A stretch of DNA of 64,000 nt, from positions 1,357,491-1,421,490 of the forward strand of contig KI632513.1 in assembly GCA_000504425.1 (NCBI GenBank). The letters are read 5' to 3'. Position numbers and translations under genes: made by a program. How positions within the stretch are numbered: the stretch's first letter is position 1; each line of letters opens with the position of its first letter. The notes below the pieces were generated by a model that saw only the letters and a list, made by a program, of their open reading frames with translations, did no database searches and was not told the DNA's origin. Shown one piece after another: positions 18,244 to 29,700 of this stretch. The DNA comes from Rhodopseudomonas palustris JSC-3b. Lineage in GTDB: Bacteria > Pseudomonadota > Alphaproteobacteria > Rhizobiales > Xanthobacteraceae.

Positions 18244-18480
18244 TTAGACGGCCTTGCTGCCGACGTCGGAACGCTGCGTCGAAGACGGCGTCCCCGCGTG
18301 GTCGATCGACTTCACGGGCTCGGTCTTTTCGTCAGCCTTGTCATCGTCTTGCATGCCCTTCTTAAAGGACTTGATGCCCTGCGCGACGTCGCCCATCAGG
18401 TCGGAAATCTTGCCGCGACCGAACAACAGCAGCACCACTACGATCACGACGATCCAGTGCCAGATACTCATCGACCCCAT
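18244..18480 (-). CDS. tatA: Sec-independent protein translocase TatA
   Basis: A 78-residue protein. ATG 18480 follows GGAGGAAGG, so a longer in-frame start five codons upstream is rejected. It has a single membrane helix ([16 protein letters not shown]), the FGRGKI hinge, an amphipathic helix ([13 protein letters not shown]) and a charged tail. TatA multimerises to form the translocation pathway. It is first gene of tatABC. Confidence 0.95.
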   Translation of the reverse strand: MGSMSIWHWIVVIVVVLLLFGRGKISDLMGDVAQGIKSFKKGMQDDDKADEKTEPVKSIDHAGTPSSTQRSDVGSKAV

Positions 18481-18595
18481 CGTGCCTTCCTCCAAAGTCG
18501 TGACGCCGGTACAGCCGGCCGATCTTGTGCGAACCTAGGCTTAGCAGACTACGAAAACAAGGATTTAAGCCGCCAGGCGGAAGCGGCCAAGTGCG

Positions 18596-19594
18596 TCATT
18601 GGCCGCTTGGCTCACCATCCTCGGCGGTCGTTTCAGGGGCCGGTTCGGCCTCGTCTTCCGGCGCCTCGTCGGACCCCGTTTCCGAGGCCATGGTCTCTTC
18701 CAAGGTGACCGTTTCGGAGGATACGGCTTCGACCTCCTCCGTCACCTCAACCACAGCCTCAACCTCGACGTAAGCCTCAACGACAGTCTCAACCACCGCC
18801 CCGGCCTCAGCCTCCGCCTCAGCAACAGTCTCAGAGGGCGCGGCGTCCTGCACCGCCTCGGAGGCTTCGCCGGCTTCGGCCGCTTCCGGTTCCGCATCGG
18901 GAACAGGCACGAGCGCCAGGTCGAGATCGCCGGGTTCGAGCGGGTCTTCGTCCTCGCGCAGCGCCGGATCGTCGGACGGCACCGGCACGCTGAAGCCGGT
19001 CGGCAGCCGCGAATCGAGCAGCCCGGTGCCCTTCAGCTCCTCCAGGCCCGGCAGATCGTTGAGGCTCTCCAGGCTGAACTGCGCCAGGAACGCATCGGTG
19101 GTGCCAAAGGTCAGCGGCCGCCCCGGCGTCTTGCGCCGGCCGCGCGGCTTGACCCAGCCGGTTTCGAGCAGCACGTCGAGCGTGCCCTTGGAGGTGACCA
19201 CGCCGCGGATTTCTTCGATTTCGGCGCGGGTCACCGGCTGATGATAGGCGATGATCGCCAGCATCTCGATCGCGGCGCGGGACAGCTTGCGGGTCTCGGT
19301 GCTCTCGCGGGTCATCATCCAGGCGAGATCGCCAGCGGTGCGGAACGACCATTTGTTGGCGACGCGCACCAGATTGACGCCGCGCGGCGCATAGTCGGCC
19401 TGCAGCTGCAGCAGCGCCTTCTTGATATCGACGCCTTCGGGCATGCGCTTGGCGAGCGCGGCTTGATCGAGCGGCTCGGCCGAAGCGAACAACAGAGCTT
19501 CCAGCAGACGCAGCTCCTCGGGCCGGGCCTGCGCCTCCGGCTCGGTCGGCATATCCTCCAGCTCGATCACGCGCTGTTCTGCCAGACTGGCCAT
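18596..19594 (-). CDS. scpB: Segregation and condensation protein B with long acidic tail
   Basis: A 332-residue protein; ATG 19594 chosen for AAGGAG upstream. Residues ~20-190 are the two winged-helix domains of ScpB (LEALLFASAEPLDQAALAKRMPEGVD; AIEMLAIIAYHQPVTRAEIEEIRG). After residue ~215 comes a strongly acidic tail rich in Glu/Val/Ala (VVETVVEAYVEVEAVVEV). ScpB joins ScpA and SMC in the condensin that organises the chromosome. The gene follows scpA with 21 bp between them. The tail roughly doubles the usual ScpB length and may be disordered. Confidence 0.93.
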   Translation of the reverse strand: MASLAEQRVIELEDMPTEPEAQARPEELRLLEALLFASAEPLDQAALAKRMPEGVDIKKALLQLQADYAPRGVNLVRVANKWSFRTAGDLAWMMTRESTETRKLSRAAIEMLAIIAYHQPVTRAEIEEIRGVVTSKGTLDVLLETGWVKPRGRRKTPGRPLTFGTTDAFLAQFSLESLNDLPGLEELKGTGLLDSRLPTGFSVPVPSDDPALREDEDPLEPGDLDLALVPVPDAEPEAAEAGEASEAVQDAAPSETVAEAEAEAGAVVETVVEAYVEVEAVVEVTEEVEAVSSETVTLEETMASETGSDEAPEDEAEPAPETTAEDGEPSGQ

Positions 19595-19615
19595 GGCTCG
19601 GTCTCCTTCTTCCAC

Positions 19616-20455
19616 TTACTCTACCGACACGTCCGGCTCGGCCAGCGCCTCCACCGGCGGCGATGACCGCTTGCGGAAATAAAGCGGCGCAAAAGGCTCC
19701 GACTGGTGCAACTCAAGCTGCCCCTCGCGCACCAGCTCCAGCGCAGCGGCGAAGCTAGAGGCAAAGACGGTAGCTTTTTGAGTGGGATCGACGACGTAGT
19801 CCAACAGGTACGAATCCAGCCGGCTCCAATCCTCGGTAGCGCCAACCAGCCGCTCCAGCGTGGCGCGCGCTTCGGCGAGCGACCACACGGTCCGGCGCGC
19901 GAGATGCACCTTGGCGATCACCGAGCGCTGGCGCTGCGAGGCATAGGCCGACAACAGGTCGTACAGGGTCGCGGTAAAACGCGGATGCTTGATCTCGGCG
20001 ATGGTTTCCGGACAGCCGCGCGCGAACACGTCGCGCTGCAATTGCGGCCTTGTCATCAGCCGGTTGGCGGCCTCGCGGATCGCTTCCAGCCGGCGCAGCC
20101 GGTTGGCGAGCGCGGTCGCCATTTCCTCGGCGCTCGGGCCCTCGGCGCTCGGCGGCTCGGGCAGCAGCAGCCGCGATTTCAAAAACGCCAGCCACGCCGC
20201 CATCACCAGATAGTCGGCGGCCAGCTCCAGCCGGATTTTGCGGGCCGCTTCGACGAATTGCAGATATTGGTCGGCGAGCGCCAGGATCGAGATCTTGTGC
20301 AGATCGACCTTCTGTTGCCGCGCCAAAGCGAGCAGCAGGTCGAGCGGGCCTTCATAGCCTTCGACATCGACCACCAGCGCCGGTTCGTCGTCCGGCAGCT
20401 CCGCCGCCGGTTGGGTCGGCCGGCCGGTTTCAAATGACAGGATTTCGGCGGTCAT
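19616..20455 (-). CDS. scpA: Segregation and condensation protein A
   Basis: A 279-residue kleisin subunit of SMC-ScpAB. It contains the N-terminal signature EGYEGPLDLLLALARQQKVDL and the following ISILALADQYLQF helix, with a C-terminal winged-helix region. It bridges the SMC heads. ATG 20455 overlaps the nagZ stop by four bases, so translation is likely coupled. The nagZ-scpA-scpB order is the normal alphaproteobacterial arrangement. Confidence 0.95.
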   Translation of the reverse strand: MTAEILSFETGRPTQPAAELPDDEPALVVDVEGYEGPLDLLLALARQQKVDLHKISILALADQYLQFVEAARKIRLELAADYLVMAAWLAFLKSRLLLPEPPSAEGPSAEEMATALANRLRRLEAIREAANRLMTRPQLQRDVFARGCPETIAEIKHPRFTATLYDLLSAYASQRQRSVIAKVHLARRTVWSLAEARATLERLVGATEDWSRLDSYLLDYVVDPTQKATVFASSFAAALELVREGQLELHQSEPFAPLYFRKRSSPPVEALAEPDVSVE

Positions 20456-21477
20456 GCCCCGGCTCCGACCCGGCTGATCAACTCATCGAGTTCGGCGCGC
20501 GTCTCGAGCCGGTCGAACGGTTCCGGCACACGCCGCGCCGCCAGCGCCGCATGGGCCCGCGCCGCGGCATCGCCGGTAAGCAGCGGCGCCGCAGCGGCGA
20601 CTTCGCGCATTTCGTCGAGCCGGCCATTGCAGTGCAGCACGAGGTCGCAGCCCGCGGCCAGGCTGACGCGGCTGCGTTCGGCAATGCTGCCGCTGAGAGC
20701 ATTCATCGAGACGTCGTCGCTCATCAGAAGCCCCTGGAACCCGATCAGGCCGCGAATCACGCGATCGATAATGGTCGCAGAAGTGGTCGCCGGTTGGGCG
20801 GGATCGAGCGCGTTGAACACAACATGTGCGGTCATCGCCATCGGCAGGTCGGCGAGCGGCTGGAACGCGGCGAAATCGGTCTGCTCCAGTTCGAACTCGG
20901 ACGTATCGACCACCGGCAGCCGCAAATGGCTGTCAGCGGTGGCGCGGCCATGGCCGGGAATGTGTTTGAGCACCGGCAGCACGCCGCCCTGCGCCAGCCC
21001 GTCCGCAACCGAACGCGCGATCGCCGCGACCTTGCCGGGATCAGTGCCATAGGCGCGGTCGCCGATCACCGCATCGGCGCCCGGCACCGGCAGATCGGCG
21101 AGCGGCAGGCAGTCCACGGTGATGCCAAGCTCAAACAGGTCGGCGGCAATCAGCCGCGCGCTCAGCCAGGCGGCGGACAGGCCCAATTGGCTGTCGATGT
21201 CATAGAGCGCGCTGAACACCGCGCCGGCCGGATAGCTCGGCCAATGCGGCGGCCCGAGGCGCTGCACCCGCCCACCTTCCTGATCGATCAGAACCGGCGC
21301 CTGATCGTCTTCGAGCGTTGCACGCAGTTCCTTTACAAGATCAGAGACTTGTGAAGGATTGTCGATGTTTCGCTTGAAGAGGATAAAACCCCATGGCGAA
21401 GCTGACCGGATGAACTCGCGTTCCTCGGCAGTCAGTGACGTTCCGGAAATACCGGAAATGAATGCGCGCCTGTCCAT
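20452..21477 (-). CDS. nagZ: Beta-N-acetylhexosaminidase NagZ
   Basis: A 341-residue glycoside hydrolase family 3 enzyme. It has the NagZ signature KHIPGHG followed by DSH, whose His/Asp form the acid-base loop, and MSDDVSM containing the nucleophile Asp. NagZ removes N-acetylglucosamine from muropeptides in the cytoplasm during cell-wall recycling; its products can control ampC expression. No signal peptide. It is coupled by overlap to scpA and lies 48 bp after the SPOR gene. Confidence 0.95.
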   Translation of the reverse strand: MDRRAFISGISGTSLTAEEREFIRSASPWGFILFKRNIDNPSQVSDLVKELRATLEDDQAPVLIDQEGGRVQRLGPPHWPSYPAGAVFSALYDIDSQLGLSAAWLSARLIAADLFELGITVDCLPLADLPVPGADAVIGDRAYGTDPGKVAAIARSVADGLAQGGVLPVLKHIPGHGRATADSHLRLPVVDTSEFELEQTDFAAFQPLADLPMAMTAHVVFNALDPAQPATTSATIIDRVIRGLIGFQGLLMSDDVSMNALSGSIAERSRVSLAAGCDLVLHCNGRLDEMREVAAAAPLLTGDAAARAHAALAARRVPEPFDRLETRAELDELISRVGAGA

Positions 21478-21525
21478 CTCGGGCCGATTAGCCCGCTGGG
21501 CGCATCCGGGTCAAGGAAACGGCCG

Positions 21526-23058
21526 TTAATTTCTTTGGACGACGCACTGTCCGCCCGCCGAACGCAGGCTGCCGCAGAACCGGGCGGCATCATCGGAGCT
21601 GCCGAACGGGCCGATCATGGCGCGGTAATAGACGCCCTTGTCGCCGAGATCGGCACGCTTGATCACCGGGCTGCGCGAGCCGAGCACCGAGGGATACTTG
21701 CTCTGCAGCGCCCGGAATGAGGCCTGGGCGTCGGCCGCGCTGCGCTGCGAGGACACCTGCACCACATAGCCGCCCGCCACCTCAGGCTGGGCAGTCGGCG
21801 CGGTCGCGGCCACGCGGTTGCCAGGCTGCGGCGCCAGCGACAGCGGCGCGCCGGTCGAAGCATTGGCATTGGCCACCGGCGGCGGCGGCGTGCGGGTCGC
21901 GGTGGGCGACGGCGCTGCGGGTGCGGCGGCGGCGGCGCGCTGCGCCGGCCGTCCGGCGGCCGCATCGGCCTGATCGGGCCGCACCGGCACGGTCTTGATC
22001 TTGCGCGGCTCCTCGCCATTGGCCGAGGCAGCGCTCGGCGCGGCCGCCAGCGGCTTGTTGGCGGGCGCAACGCTGGCCGGGGTCGGCGGATTGCTGTTCT
22101 GGGTGAGCGGCGGCAGCACCACGCGCGAGCCATATTTGCTCGGGTCCTGCGGCTGCTCCTCGCGGGAAATCAGCATCTCGGTGTTGGAGCCGCCAGATGC
22201 CAGCCGGTCCTGGATCGGCTTGCCAGCCTCGGCCGCCGACGGCGGCACCACCTTGGTGGGACCGGGCTCGGCCTTGATGATCGGCGGTTCGCCAGAGCGC
22301 GGCGAGCCGACAAAGGTGCGATAGGCAAAAGCACCGCCGGTGCCGACCACCGCCAGCGCGATCACGGCCGCGACCGTCAGCATGCCGCCGCGGCGCGGCT
22401 TCTGCTCCGGCTCGTCATAACCGTTGCCGAAATTATAGGACGGGTCGGAATTATAGGCCGCGGTTTCCTGCAGCGGATCGACATAGCCTTGCGACGGCAT
22501 CTGGCCGTACAGCGCGTCGTCATAGCGCGAGAAATCGGCGGGCGCGGCCGGTTGCGTGGACGCCTGCCCGGCAAAGGACGGTTCCTGCCGGTAGGCCGAG
22601 GCCTGATAGGGATCAGCCTGATACGGATCGGCCTGGTAGCCGCCCTGCTGATAATCGCCCTGCTGATAGGATTGCGGTTGGTAGGCCTCAGGCTGATAGA
22701 CCTGCGGCGTGCGATAGGGTTCGGGCTCGGCGCGCGAGGAGATCGCCGGAGCTTCCGGCTCGGGCGCGCGGAAGCCGGTGTCGCGGCTACGATGGCGCAG
22801 CCAGGACGGCATCGGCGGCGGTTCTTCCTCAAAAGCGGGCTGCGGCGGCACGGTCGGCTGCGGCGGCGCGCGATAGCTGTCGGCGGCCGGTGGCGGCGGC
22901 GCCATATTGGGCTGCTGGCGCTGCTGACCGGAGAACGGGTCGGTCTGGCCGATCAGACGGGCCAGCTCCGCGAGCGGATCATTCTCGGGCGCGGCGTCGC
23001 GACCGCGACCATAGCGATCGTCACCCTGGAAGGACCTGTCCTGATAGCGTTCAGCCAT
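21526..23058 (-). CDS. SPOR-domain cell-envelope protein
   Basis: A 510-residue protein starting MAERYQDRSF (ATG 23058); longer in-frame starts lack support. The N-terminal ~220 residues are cytoplasmic and low-complexity, rich in Pro/Gln/Tyr with short repeats of YQADP and YQ. A membrane helix lies at ~226-246 (GMLTVAAVIALAVVGTGGAFAY). A periplasmic Pro/Ala linker leads to a C-terminal SPOR domain at ~431-508 (YVVQVSSQRSAADAQASFR...). SPOR domains bind denuded glycan strands at division sites. Placement between argS and nagZ is conserved in relatives. It probably functions in division or septal wall turnover. Confidence 0.9.
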   Translation of the reverse strand: MAERYQDRSFQGDDRYGRGRDAAPENDPLAELARLIGQTDPFSGQQRQQPNMAPPPPAADSYRAPPQPTVPPQPAFEEEPPPMPSWLRHRSRDTGFRAPEPEAPAISSRAEPEPYRTPQVYQPEAYQPQSYQQGDYQQGGYQADPYQADPYQASAYRQEPSFAGQASTQPAAPADFSRYDDALYGQMPSQGYVDPLQETAAYNSDPSYNFGNGYDEPEQKPRRGGMLTVAAVIALAVVGTGGAFAYRTFVGSPRSGEPPIIKAEPGPTKVVPPSAAEAGKPIQDRLASGGSNTEMLISREEQPQDPSKYGSRVVLPPLTQNSNPPTPASVAPANKPLAAAPSAASANGEEPRKIKTVPVRPDQADAAAGRPAQRAAAAAPAAPSPTATRTPPPPVANANASTGAPLSLAPQPGNRVAATAPTAQPEVAGGYVVQVSSQRSAADAQASFRALQSKYPSVLGSRSPVIKRADLGDKGVYYRAMIGPFGSSDDAARFCGSLRSAGGQCVVQRN

Positions 23059-23163
23059 TGCGATTCGCATCCCGCGGGAAAGCAGCCACCCCACCCCAAA
23101 AGCGAAACAACCGCCGATTCAAACCAAGCTGTCACGCATCCCCGACGTGACTGGCTGCTTCGC

Positions 23164-24957
23164 CTAACGCATCTCGGTGGGCGCATCGACGCCGAGCACG
23201 GCGAGTCCTGATGCGAGAACCGAAACGGCGCCTTGGACCAATGCCAATCGCGCCTTGGTTATCAGTGCATCATTATTGATAATGAAGCGTAAATGAGGCA
23301 GGTCGCGACCGCGCGTCCACAGCGCGTGGAATTCGCTGGCGAGCTCGTACAGATAGAAAGCGATGCGGTGCGGCTCATGCGCCTGCGCCGCCGCTTCGAC
23401 GATGCGCGGATAGAGCGCAAGCCGGCGCAACAGATCGAGTTCGGCGCTGTCGGTCAGCCGCTCGACCTCGGCATCGCGCAGGAAGGCGATGCGGGCCGCC
23501 GGATCCTCGGGCAAATCCGGAATCACTTCGCGGGCATTGCGGAACACCGAATGGCCGCGGGCATGGCCGTATTGCACGTAAAACACCGCGTTGTCCTTGG
23601 ACTGCTCGATCACCTTGGCGAGGTCGAAATCGAGCACCGCGTCGTTCTTGCGGAACAGCATCATGAAGCGGGTGGCGTCGCAGCCGACCTCCTCGACCAC
23701 CTCGCGCAGCGTGACGAAGTCGCCGGCGCGCTTCGACATCTTCACCGGCTCGCCATTGCGCAGCAGCTTGACCAGCTGCACGATCTTGACGTCGAGCACG
23801 CCCTGCCCGGCGGTTACCGCCTTGATCGCGGCCTGCACGCGCTTGATGTAACCGCCGTGATCGGCGCCCCAGACGTCGACCATGGTGCGATAGCCGCGGT
23901 CGAACTTGGTCTTGTGATAGGCGATGTCCGAGGCAAAGTAGGTGTAGGAGCCGTTCGACTTGAGCAGCGGCCGATCGACGTCATCGCCATAGGCGGTGGC
24001 GCGGAACAGGGTCTGCTCGCGATCCTCATAATCATCGACCGGGGCGCCCTTGGGCGGCGGCAGCCGGCCTTCATAGACGTCGCCCTTGGCGCGCAGGAAC
24101 GCGATGGTCTCGGCGACGCGGTCGGTGCCGCCCTCGATCAGCGAGCGCTCCGAGAAAAACTCCTCATGAGTGATGTTGAGCGCGGCGAGATCGGCGCGGA
24201 TCATGTCCATCATCATGGCGATCGCCTTGGCGCGCGCGATCGGCAGCCATTCCGCCTCGGGCAGCGCCCGCAGCCGGTCGCCATGCTCGGCCTTCAGCGC
24301 CTCACCGACCGGCTTGAGGTAATCGCCGGGATAAAGCCCCTCCGGAATCTCGCCGATCTCCTCGCCGAGCGCTTCCTGGTAACGCAGGAACGCCGAGCGC
24401 CCGAGCACATCGACCTGGGCGCCGGCGTCGTTGATGTAATATTCGCGGGTCACGTCATAGCCGGCGAAGGCGAGCAGATTGGCGAGCGCATCGCCAAACA
24501 CCGCGCCGCGGCAATGGCCGACATGCATCGGCCCGGTCGGATTGGCCGACACATATTCGACATTGACCTTGTGGCCGCCGCCGATCGCGCTGCGGCCATA
24601 GGCCGAGCCCTGCGCCAGCACGGCGCGCAGCTCATCGGCCCAGACCTTGGTCTGCAGCGTCAGATTGATGAAGCCCGGCCCGGCGACATCGACCTTGGCC
24701 ACCATCGGCTCGGCACGCAGTTTGGCGGCAATCTGCTCGGCGAGATCGCGCGGCTTGGCTTTGGCCTCCTTGGCCAGCACCATCGCGGCGTTGGTCGCCA
24801 TGTCGCCATGGGTCGGGTCTTTGGGCGGCTCCACCACCACGCGCGACAGATCGAGACCGGCGGGCAGCGCCCCCTCGGCGGCCAGCGCCTCGCAGACGGC
24901 CTGAACCCGGCCGAGAATGAGGGCGAACAGATGCGGCGAGGACGGAGAATTGACCAT
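23164..24957 (-). CDS. argS: Arginyl-tRNA synthetase
   Basis: A 597-residue class I synthetase. The HIGH-type motif appears as [15 protein letters not shown] and the KMSKS-type motif as KMSKRAGDF; the N-terminal ArgRS domain and the C-terminal DALR anticodon-binding domain flank the core. It charges tRNA-Arg. ATG 24957 is taken as start; a GTG three codons earlier is possible, and no strong ribosome site separates them. It heads the argS-SPOR-nagZ-scpAB series. Confidence 0.97.
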   Translation of the reverse strand: MVNSPSSPHLFALILGRVQAVCEALAAEGALPAGLDLSRVVVEPPKDPTHGDMATNAAMVLAKEAKAKPRDLAEQIAAKLRAEPMVAKVDVAGPGFINLTLQTKVWADELRAVLAQGSAYGRSAIGGGHKVNVEYVSANPTGPMHVGHCRGAVFGDALANLLAFAGYDVTREYYINDAGAQVDVLGRSAFLRYQEALGEEIGEIPEGLYPGDYLKPVGEALKAEHGDRLRALPEAEWLPIARAKAIAMMMDMIRADLAALNITHEEFFSERSLIEGGTDRVAETIAFLRAKGDVYEGRLPPPKGAPVDDYEDREQTLFRATAYGDDVDRPLLKSNGSYTYFASDIAYHKTKFDRGYRTMVDVWGADHGGYIKRVQAAIKAVTAGQGVLDVKIVQLVKLLRNGEPVKMSKRAGDFVTLREVVEEVGCDATRFMMLFRKNDAVLDFDLAKVIEQSKDNAVFYVQYGHARGHSVFRNAREVIPDLPEDPAARIAFLRDAEVERLTDSAELDLLRRLALYPRIVEAAAQAHEPHRIAFYLYELASEFHALWTRGRDLPHLRFIINNDALITKARLALVQGAVSVLASGLAVLGVDAPTEMR

Positions 24958-25119
24958 GGGAATCACATGATACCAGAGCTAGCGCCGGAGCAGTCCGGCT
25001 GGATGGCCGCCCCTGACGGCCGGCACAAGGCCGCCAATTCGGCACCGACCGCCTGCGGCGTTCGGCGGATTGCCGGCGAGCCGCAGCTCGGCCAGGCAAG
25101 GCGCGGAGAGGCCCGCCGC

Positions 25120-26331
25120 CTAACGCAAATCCGGAGTTGTGTCAAAGAGCCGGCGGTGCTCGGTCAGGGCATACAGGTCGGTCATGCCGGCGATGAAATT
25201 GCGGATGCGACGCAGCCGGTCGGCCTCGCATTCGGCGATCGGGCCGCAGGCCGGCAGCCAGTCCGGCGGCAGCGCCCCCGGATCGTCGCAATAGCGCTGG
25301 AACAGCTCGGTGACCACCGTCTCGGCATCGCGCATCACCGTCATCACCCGCTCGGCGCGGTACATACGGGTCCAGAGGAAGCGCTTGATCATCTTTTCGG
25401 CCGCGGCAATCTCTCGCGGAAAAGCGATCATCGCCTCCTTCGCCGCGCGCACCTCGGCCGCCGAGCGCGGCTGAAGCCGCTCAAGGCGGCGCTGCGCCTC
25501 GCTGACCGCCGCCCCGATCAAGCACGAGATCAGCTCGCGCACCAATTCGGCGGCGCGGCGCACCGGATCAAGGTGCGGATAGCGGGCGTCGATCGCGGCC
25601 AGCATCTCGGCGAGCAGCGGGATCTCGCGCAGATCGTCGAGCCGGAACAGGCCGGCGCGCAGCCCGTCATCAATGTCGTGGGCATCATAGGCGATGTCGT
25701 CGGCGATGCCGGCGACCTGCGCCTCCAGCGAGGCAAAGCTCCACAAATCGAGATCGAAATCGCGGTTGAATTCGACGATGCCGAGCGGCACGCCGCGCTC
25801 ACGATAATGCCCGAGCGGGGTGCCATTTCGTTCGATCAGCGGACCATTGTGCTTGACGATACCCTCCAGCGTCTCCCAGCTGAGATTGAGGCCGTCAAAG
25901 GTCGGGTAGCGATGTTCGAGCGCGGTGACCACGCGCAGGCTCTGGGCGTTGTGGTCAAAACCGCCATGATCGCGCAGACAGGCGTCGAGCGCGCGCTCGC
26001 CGGCATGGCCGAATGGCGGATGGCCGAGGTCATGGGCCAGCGCCAGCGCTTCGGTGAGATCTTCATCGAGCCGCAATTGCCGGGCGATGGCGCGCGCGAT
26101 CTGCGCCACTTCGAGCGAATGGGTCAGCCGGGTGCGGTAATGATCGCCCTCATGAAACACGAACACCTGGGTCTTGTGTTTGAGCCGGCGAAACGCGGTC
26201 GAGTGGATCACCCGGTCGCAATCGCGCCGGAACGGGCTGCGGGTCCGGCTCGGCGGTTCGTCATGGCGCCGGCCGCGGCTCAACTCCGGATCGCACGCAT
26301 AGGGTGCCCGGTCGGCCGTCATTGCTTGCAT
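25120..26331 (-). CDS. dgt: dGTPase-like deoxynucleotide triphosphohydrolase
   Basis: About 403 residues. An HD-domain enzyme: [13 protein letters not shown] supplies the first His, and [15 protein letters not shown] the HD pair; [12 protein letters not shown] further on gives the last Asp. The family hydrolyses dNTPs to nucleosides and triphosphate, controlling dNTP pools. The N-terminal [14 protein letters not shown]-like region ([26 protein letters not shown]) is characteristic of the alphaproteobacterial Dgt-like subgroup. Start ATG 26331 is one of two close ATGs (the other is 26322). It is divergent from erpA across 106 bp. Confidence 0.93.
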   Translation of the reverse strand: MQAMTADRAPYACDPELSRGRRHDEPPSRTRSPFRRDCDRVIHSTAFRRLKHKTQVFVFHEGDHYRTRLTHSLEVAQIARAIARQLRLDEDLTEALALAHDLGHPPFGHAGERALDACLRDHGGFDHNAQSLRVVTALEHRYPTFDGLNLSWETLEGIVKHNGPLIERNGTPLGHYRERGVPLGIVEFNRDFDLDLWSFASLEAQVAGIADDIAYDAHDIDDGLRAGLFRLDDLREIPLLAEMLAAIDARYPHLDPVRRAAELVRELISCLIGAAVSEAQRRLERLQPRSAAEVRAAKEAMIAFPREIAAAEKMIKRFLWTRMYRAERVMTVMRDAETVVTELFQRYCDDPGALPPDWLPACGPIAECEADRLRRIRNFIAGMTDLYALTEHRRLFDTTPDLR

Positions 26332-26437
26332 CACCCGATCCGTTCCTTCCGCGATTGATTCCCGTCTGCGCCGCACTTAACTATGTCGAGCGGCGCATTC
26401 CAACGTTTTGCCGCGCTGAAACGACAAGGAGCCCTTG

Positions 26438-26767
26438 ATGATGCCCAGCGTCACCATCAGCGAGCGCGCGGCGCGGCGGATCGGCGAAATTTTGCGCGGC
26501 GAAGGCGACGGCGCCATGCTGCGCATCAGCGTGGAAGGCGGCGGCTGCTCGGGCTTTCAGTACAAATTCGACGTCGATCGCACAAAGGCCGCCGACGATC
26601 TCGTGATCACGCGTGATGGCGCGGTGGTGCTGGTCGATGCCGCCTCGGCGCCGTTCCTGAGCGGTGCCGAACTCGACTTTGTCGATGACCTGATCGGCGC
26701 CTCGTTCCGGGTCAACAACCCGAACGCCACCGCGTCCTGCGGCTGCGGCACCAGTTTTTCGATCTAA
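26438..26767 (+). CDS. erpA: Iron-sulphur cluster insertion protein (HesB/IscA family)
   Basis: A 109-residue A-type carrier with AAGGAG six bases before ATG 26438; an immediately upstream TTG is also in frame. The three conserved cysteines are C37 (GGGCSGF) and C101/C103 (SCGCGTSF). Such proteins deliver Fe-S clusters to apo-enzymes. ErpA is preferred over IscA because it stands alone next to dgt, as in related genomes, not in an isc/suf cluster; this is an inference. It converges on the RND operon with a 16-bp gap. Confidence 0.92.
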   Translation: MMPSVTISERAARRIGEILRGEGDGAMLRISVEGGGCSGFQYKFDVDRTKAADDLVITRDGAVVLVDAASAPFLSGAELDFVDDLIGASFRVNNPNATASCGCGTSFSI

Positions 26768-26783
26768 CCGGAAGGCGGCCGCC

Positions 26784-29700
26784 CTACTCGGCCGCGGCGA
26801 TGCGCGGCCGCTGGTCCGGCTCTGATTGCGGCTCGAGCCGGCGCTTGAGCCGGCGATCAATGCCGTCGAGATAGATATAGACCACCGGCGTGATGAACAG
26901 CGTCAACAGCTGCGACACGAACAGGCCGCCGACCACCGCGACGCCGAGCGGCTGACGCAGTTCGGCGCCGGCGCCAGCGCCGAGCGCGATCGGCAGCGTG
27001 CCAAAAATCGCGGCGAAGGTGGTCATCATGATCGGCCGGAAGCGCAGCAGCGCCGCTTCGCGGATCGCCTGCTCGGCACCAAGACCGAAGCGCCGCCGCT
27101 CCAGCGCGAAATCCACCATCATAATGGCGTTCTTCTTGACGATGCCGACCAGCATCACGATGCCGATCATCGCGATCACCGACAGCTCCATGTTGAACAG
27201 CATCAGGGTCAGGATCGCACCGATGCCGGCCGATGGCAGCCCGGAGATGATGGTGATCGGATGGATGAAGCTTTCGTACAAAATGCCGAGGATCACGAAC
27301 GCCGCGAACACCGCCGCCAGGATCAGCACGCCCTGCCCGCGCAAGCTATCCTGGAACACCTGGGCGGTGCCGGAAAAGCCAGTGGCGATCGTCACCGGCA
27401 GCCGCGCCGCCTGCTCGATCGTGGTGATCTGATCGACCGCATAGCCCAGTGAGTAGTTCGGCGCGAGGTTGAACGAGATCGTCACCGCCGGCTGCTGGCC
27501 CTGATGGTTGATCTGCAGCGGTCCGACGGTCGGCACGAGCTTGGCCACCACATCCATCGGAATGGTCTTGCCGTTGGCGGCCTTCATATAGAGCTTGGAC
27601 AGGTCGGACGGATCGACCTTGAACTGCGGCAGCACCTCCAAAATGATCTGATAATCATTGGACGGCGTGTAGATGGTGCCGACCTGCCGCGTGCCATAGG
27701 CGTTGTAGAGCTGATTGCGCACCTGCTCGACGGTGATGCCATAGACCGCGGCTTTTTCGCGGTCGATCTCGACCGTCATCTGCGGGTTCTTGATGTACAG
27801 ATCAGTGGTAACGTCGAGCAGCCCCGGCACCCGCGCGATCCGGTCACGCATCTCCGGCGCCAGCCGATACAGCGCCTCGGTGTCGCCGCTCTGCATCACA
27901 TATTGATACTGGCTCTTGGAAATCCGGCCGCCGACATTGAGATTCTGGATACTCTGAAAGAACACCTGCAGGCCGGGCACCTGCGCCGCCTGCTGGCGCA
28001 GCCGCGCCACCACTGCCGTCACCGGCTCGCGCTGGTCGAGCGGTTTCAGCCCGACAAACAGCCGGCCGTAATTGGCCGTCGGGTTCGGGCCGCCCGCGCC
28101 GACCGTGGAATTGATATACTCGACCGCCGGGTCCTTGCTCAGCAGCGCGGTCAGCGCCTGCTGGCGTTCCTTCATGGCCTCGAACGAAGTGTCGGTGGCC
28201 GCCTCGGTGACGCCGATCAGAAAGCCGGTGTCTTCCTGCGGAAAGAACCCTTTGGGCACGATCATGTACAGATAGACCGTGCCGCCGAGCGTCGCGAGCG
28301 TCACCAGCAGCATCAGGAATTTGTGCGCCAGCACTTTGTCGAGCGCCCATTCATAGCCGCGCAGCCACCATGCGAACATCCGCTCGAACTGGCGCAGCAG
28401 CCAGTTCTGGCGATGCGCCGGGTCATGAGCGCGCAGCAGCCGCGCGCACAGCATCGGCGTCAGCGTCAGCGACACAAAGCCCGACACCAGGATCGCGACC
28501 GAAATGGTGACGGCGAATTCGCGGAATACGCGGCCGACGATGCCGCCCATCAGCAGCACCGGGATGAACACTGCGATCAGCGAAAAGGTGATCGAGATGA
28601 TGGTGAAGCCGATCTCGCGCGCGCCTTTCAGCGCCGCCTCGAACGGCCGCATGCCATGCTCGATATGGCGGACGATGTTCTCCAGCATGACGATCGCGTC
28701 ATCGACCACAAAGCCGACCGACAGCGTCAGCGCCAGCAGCGTCATGTTGTTGATCGAGAAGTCGAGCATATACATCACCGCGCAGGTGCCGATCAGCGAG
28801 ATCGGCACCGCCAGCGCCGGGATGAAGGTCGCCGACGCCGAGCGCAGGAACAAAAAGATCACCAGGATCACCAGCGCCACCGCGATCAGCAGCGTGTGCT
28901 CGACATCGGCCACCGATTGCCGCACCGAGATCGAGCGATCCATCAACACCTGCATGTTGATCGAGGGCGGCACCTGGGCGCGCAGCGACGGCAGTTTTGA
29001 GCGCACCGCATCGACCACCGCGACCGTATTGGCATCGGGCTGCTTCTGGATCGCCAGCACGATCGCGCTTTCGCCGTTGAACCAGGTGGCGATCTTGTCG
29101 TTTTCGACGCTGTCATAGATGCGCGCCACCTCGTCGAGCTTGACCGGCGAGCCGTTGCGCCAGGCGACCACGATCTGCCGATAGTCCTCGGCCTTATCCA
29201 TCTGCCCGGACGCCTGCAGCGCGACGTCCTGTTTCGGCCCGTTCAGCGTGCCGACCGGGGTCGAGGAATTGGCGGCCGACACAGCGGCGCGAATATCGTC
29301 AAGCGACAGCCCGCGCGCCGCGGCGATTTCCGGATCGGCCTGCACCCGGATCGCGAATTTCTGTTCGCCGTAGATCGTGACCTGCGCCACGCCGGAGACC
29401 TGCGACAGCGCCTGGCCGATGGTGATCGAGCCATATTCATTGACGGTCGAGAGCGGCAACGTCCCCGACGACAGCGCGATGAACAGCACCGGGAATTCCG
29501 CCGGATTGACCTTGCGGAAGCTCGGCGGGTTTTTCATCTCCACCGGCAATCGTCGCTGCGCGATGGTCAGCGCGGTCTGCACGTCGAGCGCGGCGGCATC
29601 GATGCTGCGGTCGAGATCGAATTGGATGGTGATGACGCTGGTGCCCTGCGAGGAACTCGAGGTCATCGACGAAATGCCAGCGATGGTCGAGAGCTGACGC

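Noticed and set aside
23293-26358. 1,021-codon plus-strand frame opposite argS and dgt
   Set aside because: Covers two certain minus-strand genes and an intergenic gap; no recognisable domains and unusual His/Arg/Gln richness.
27504-29000. 498-codon plus-strand frame opposite the RND permease
   Set aside because: His/Arg-rich shadow of an unmistakable efflux gene.
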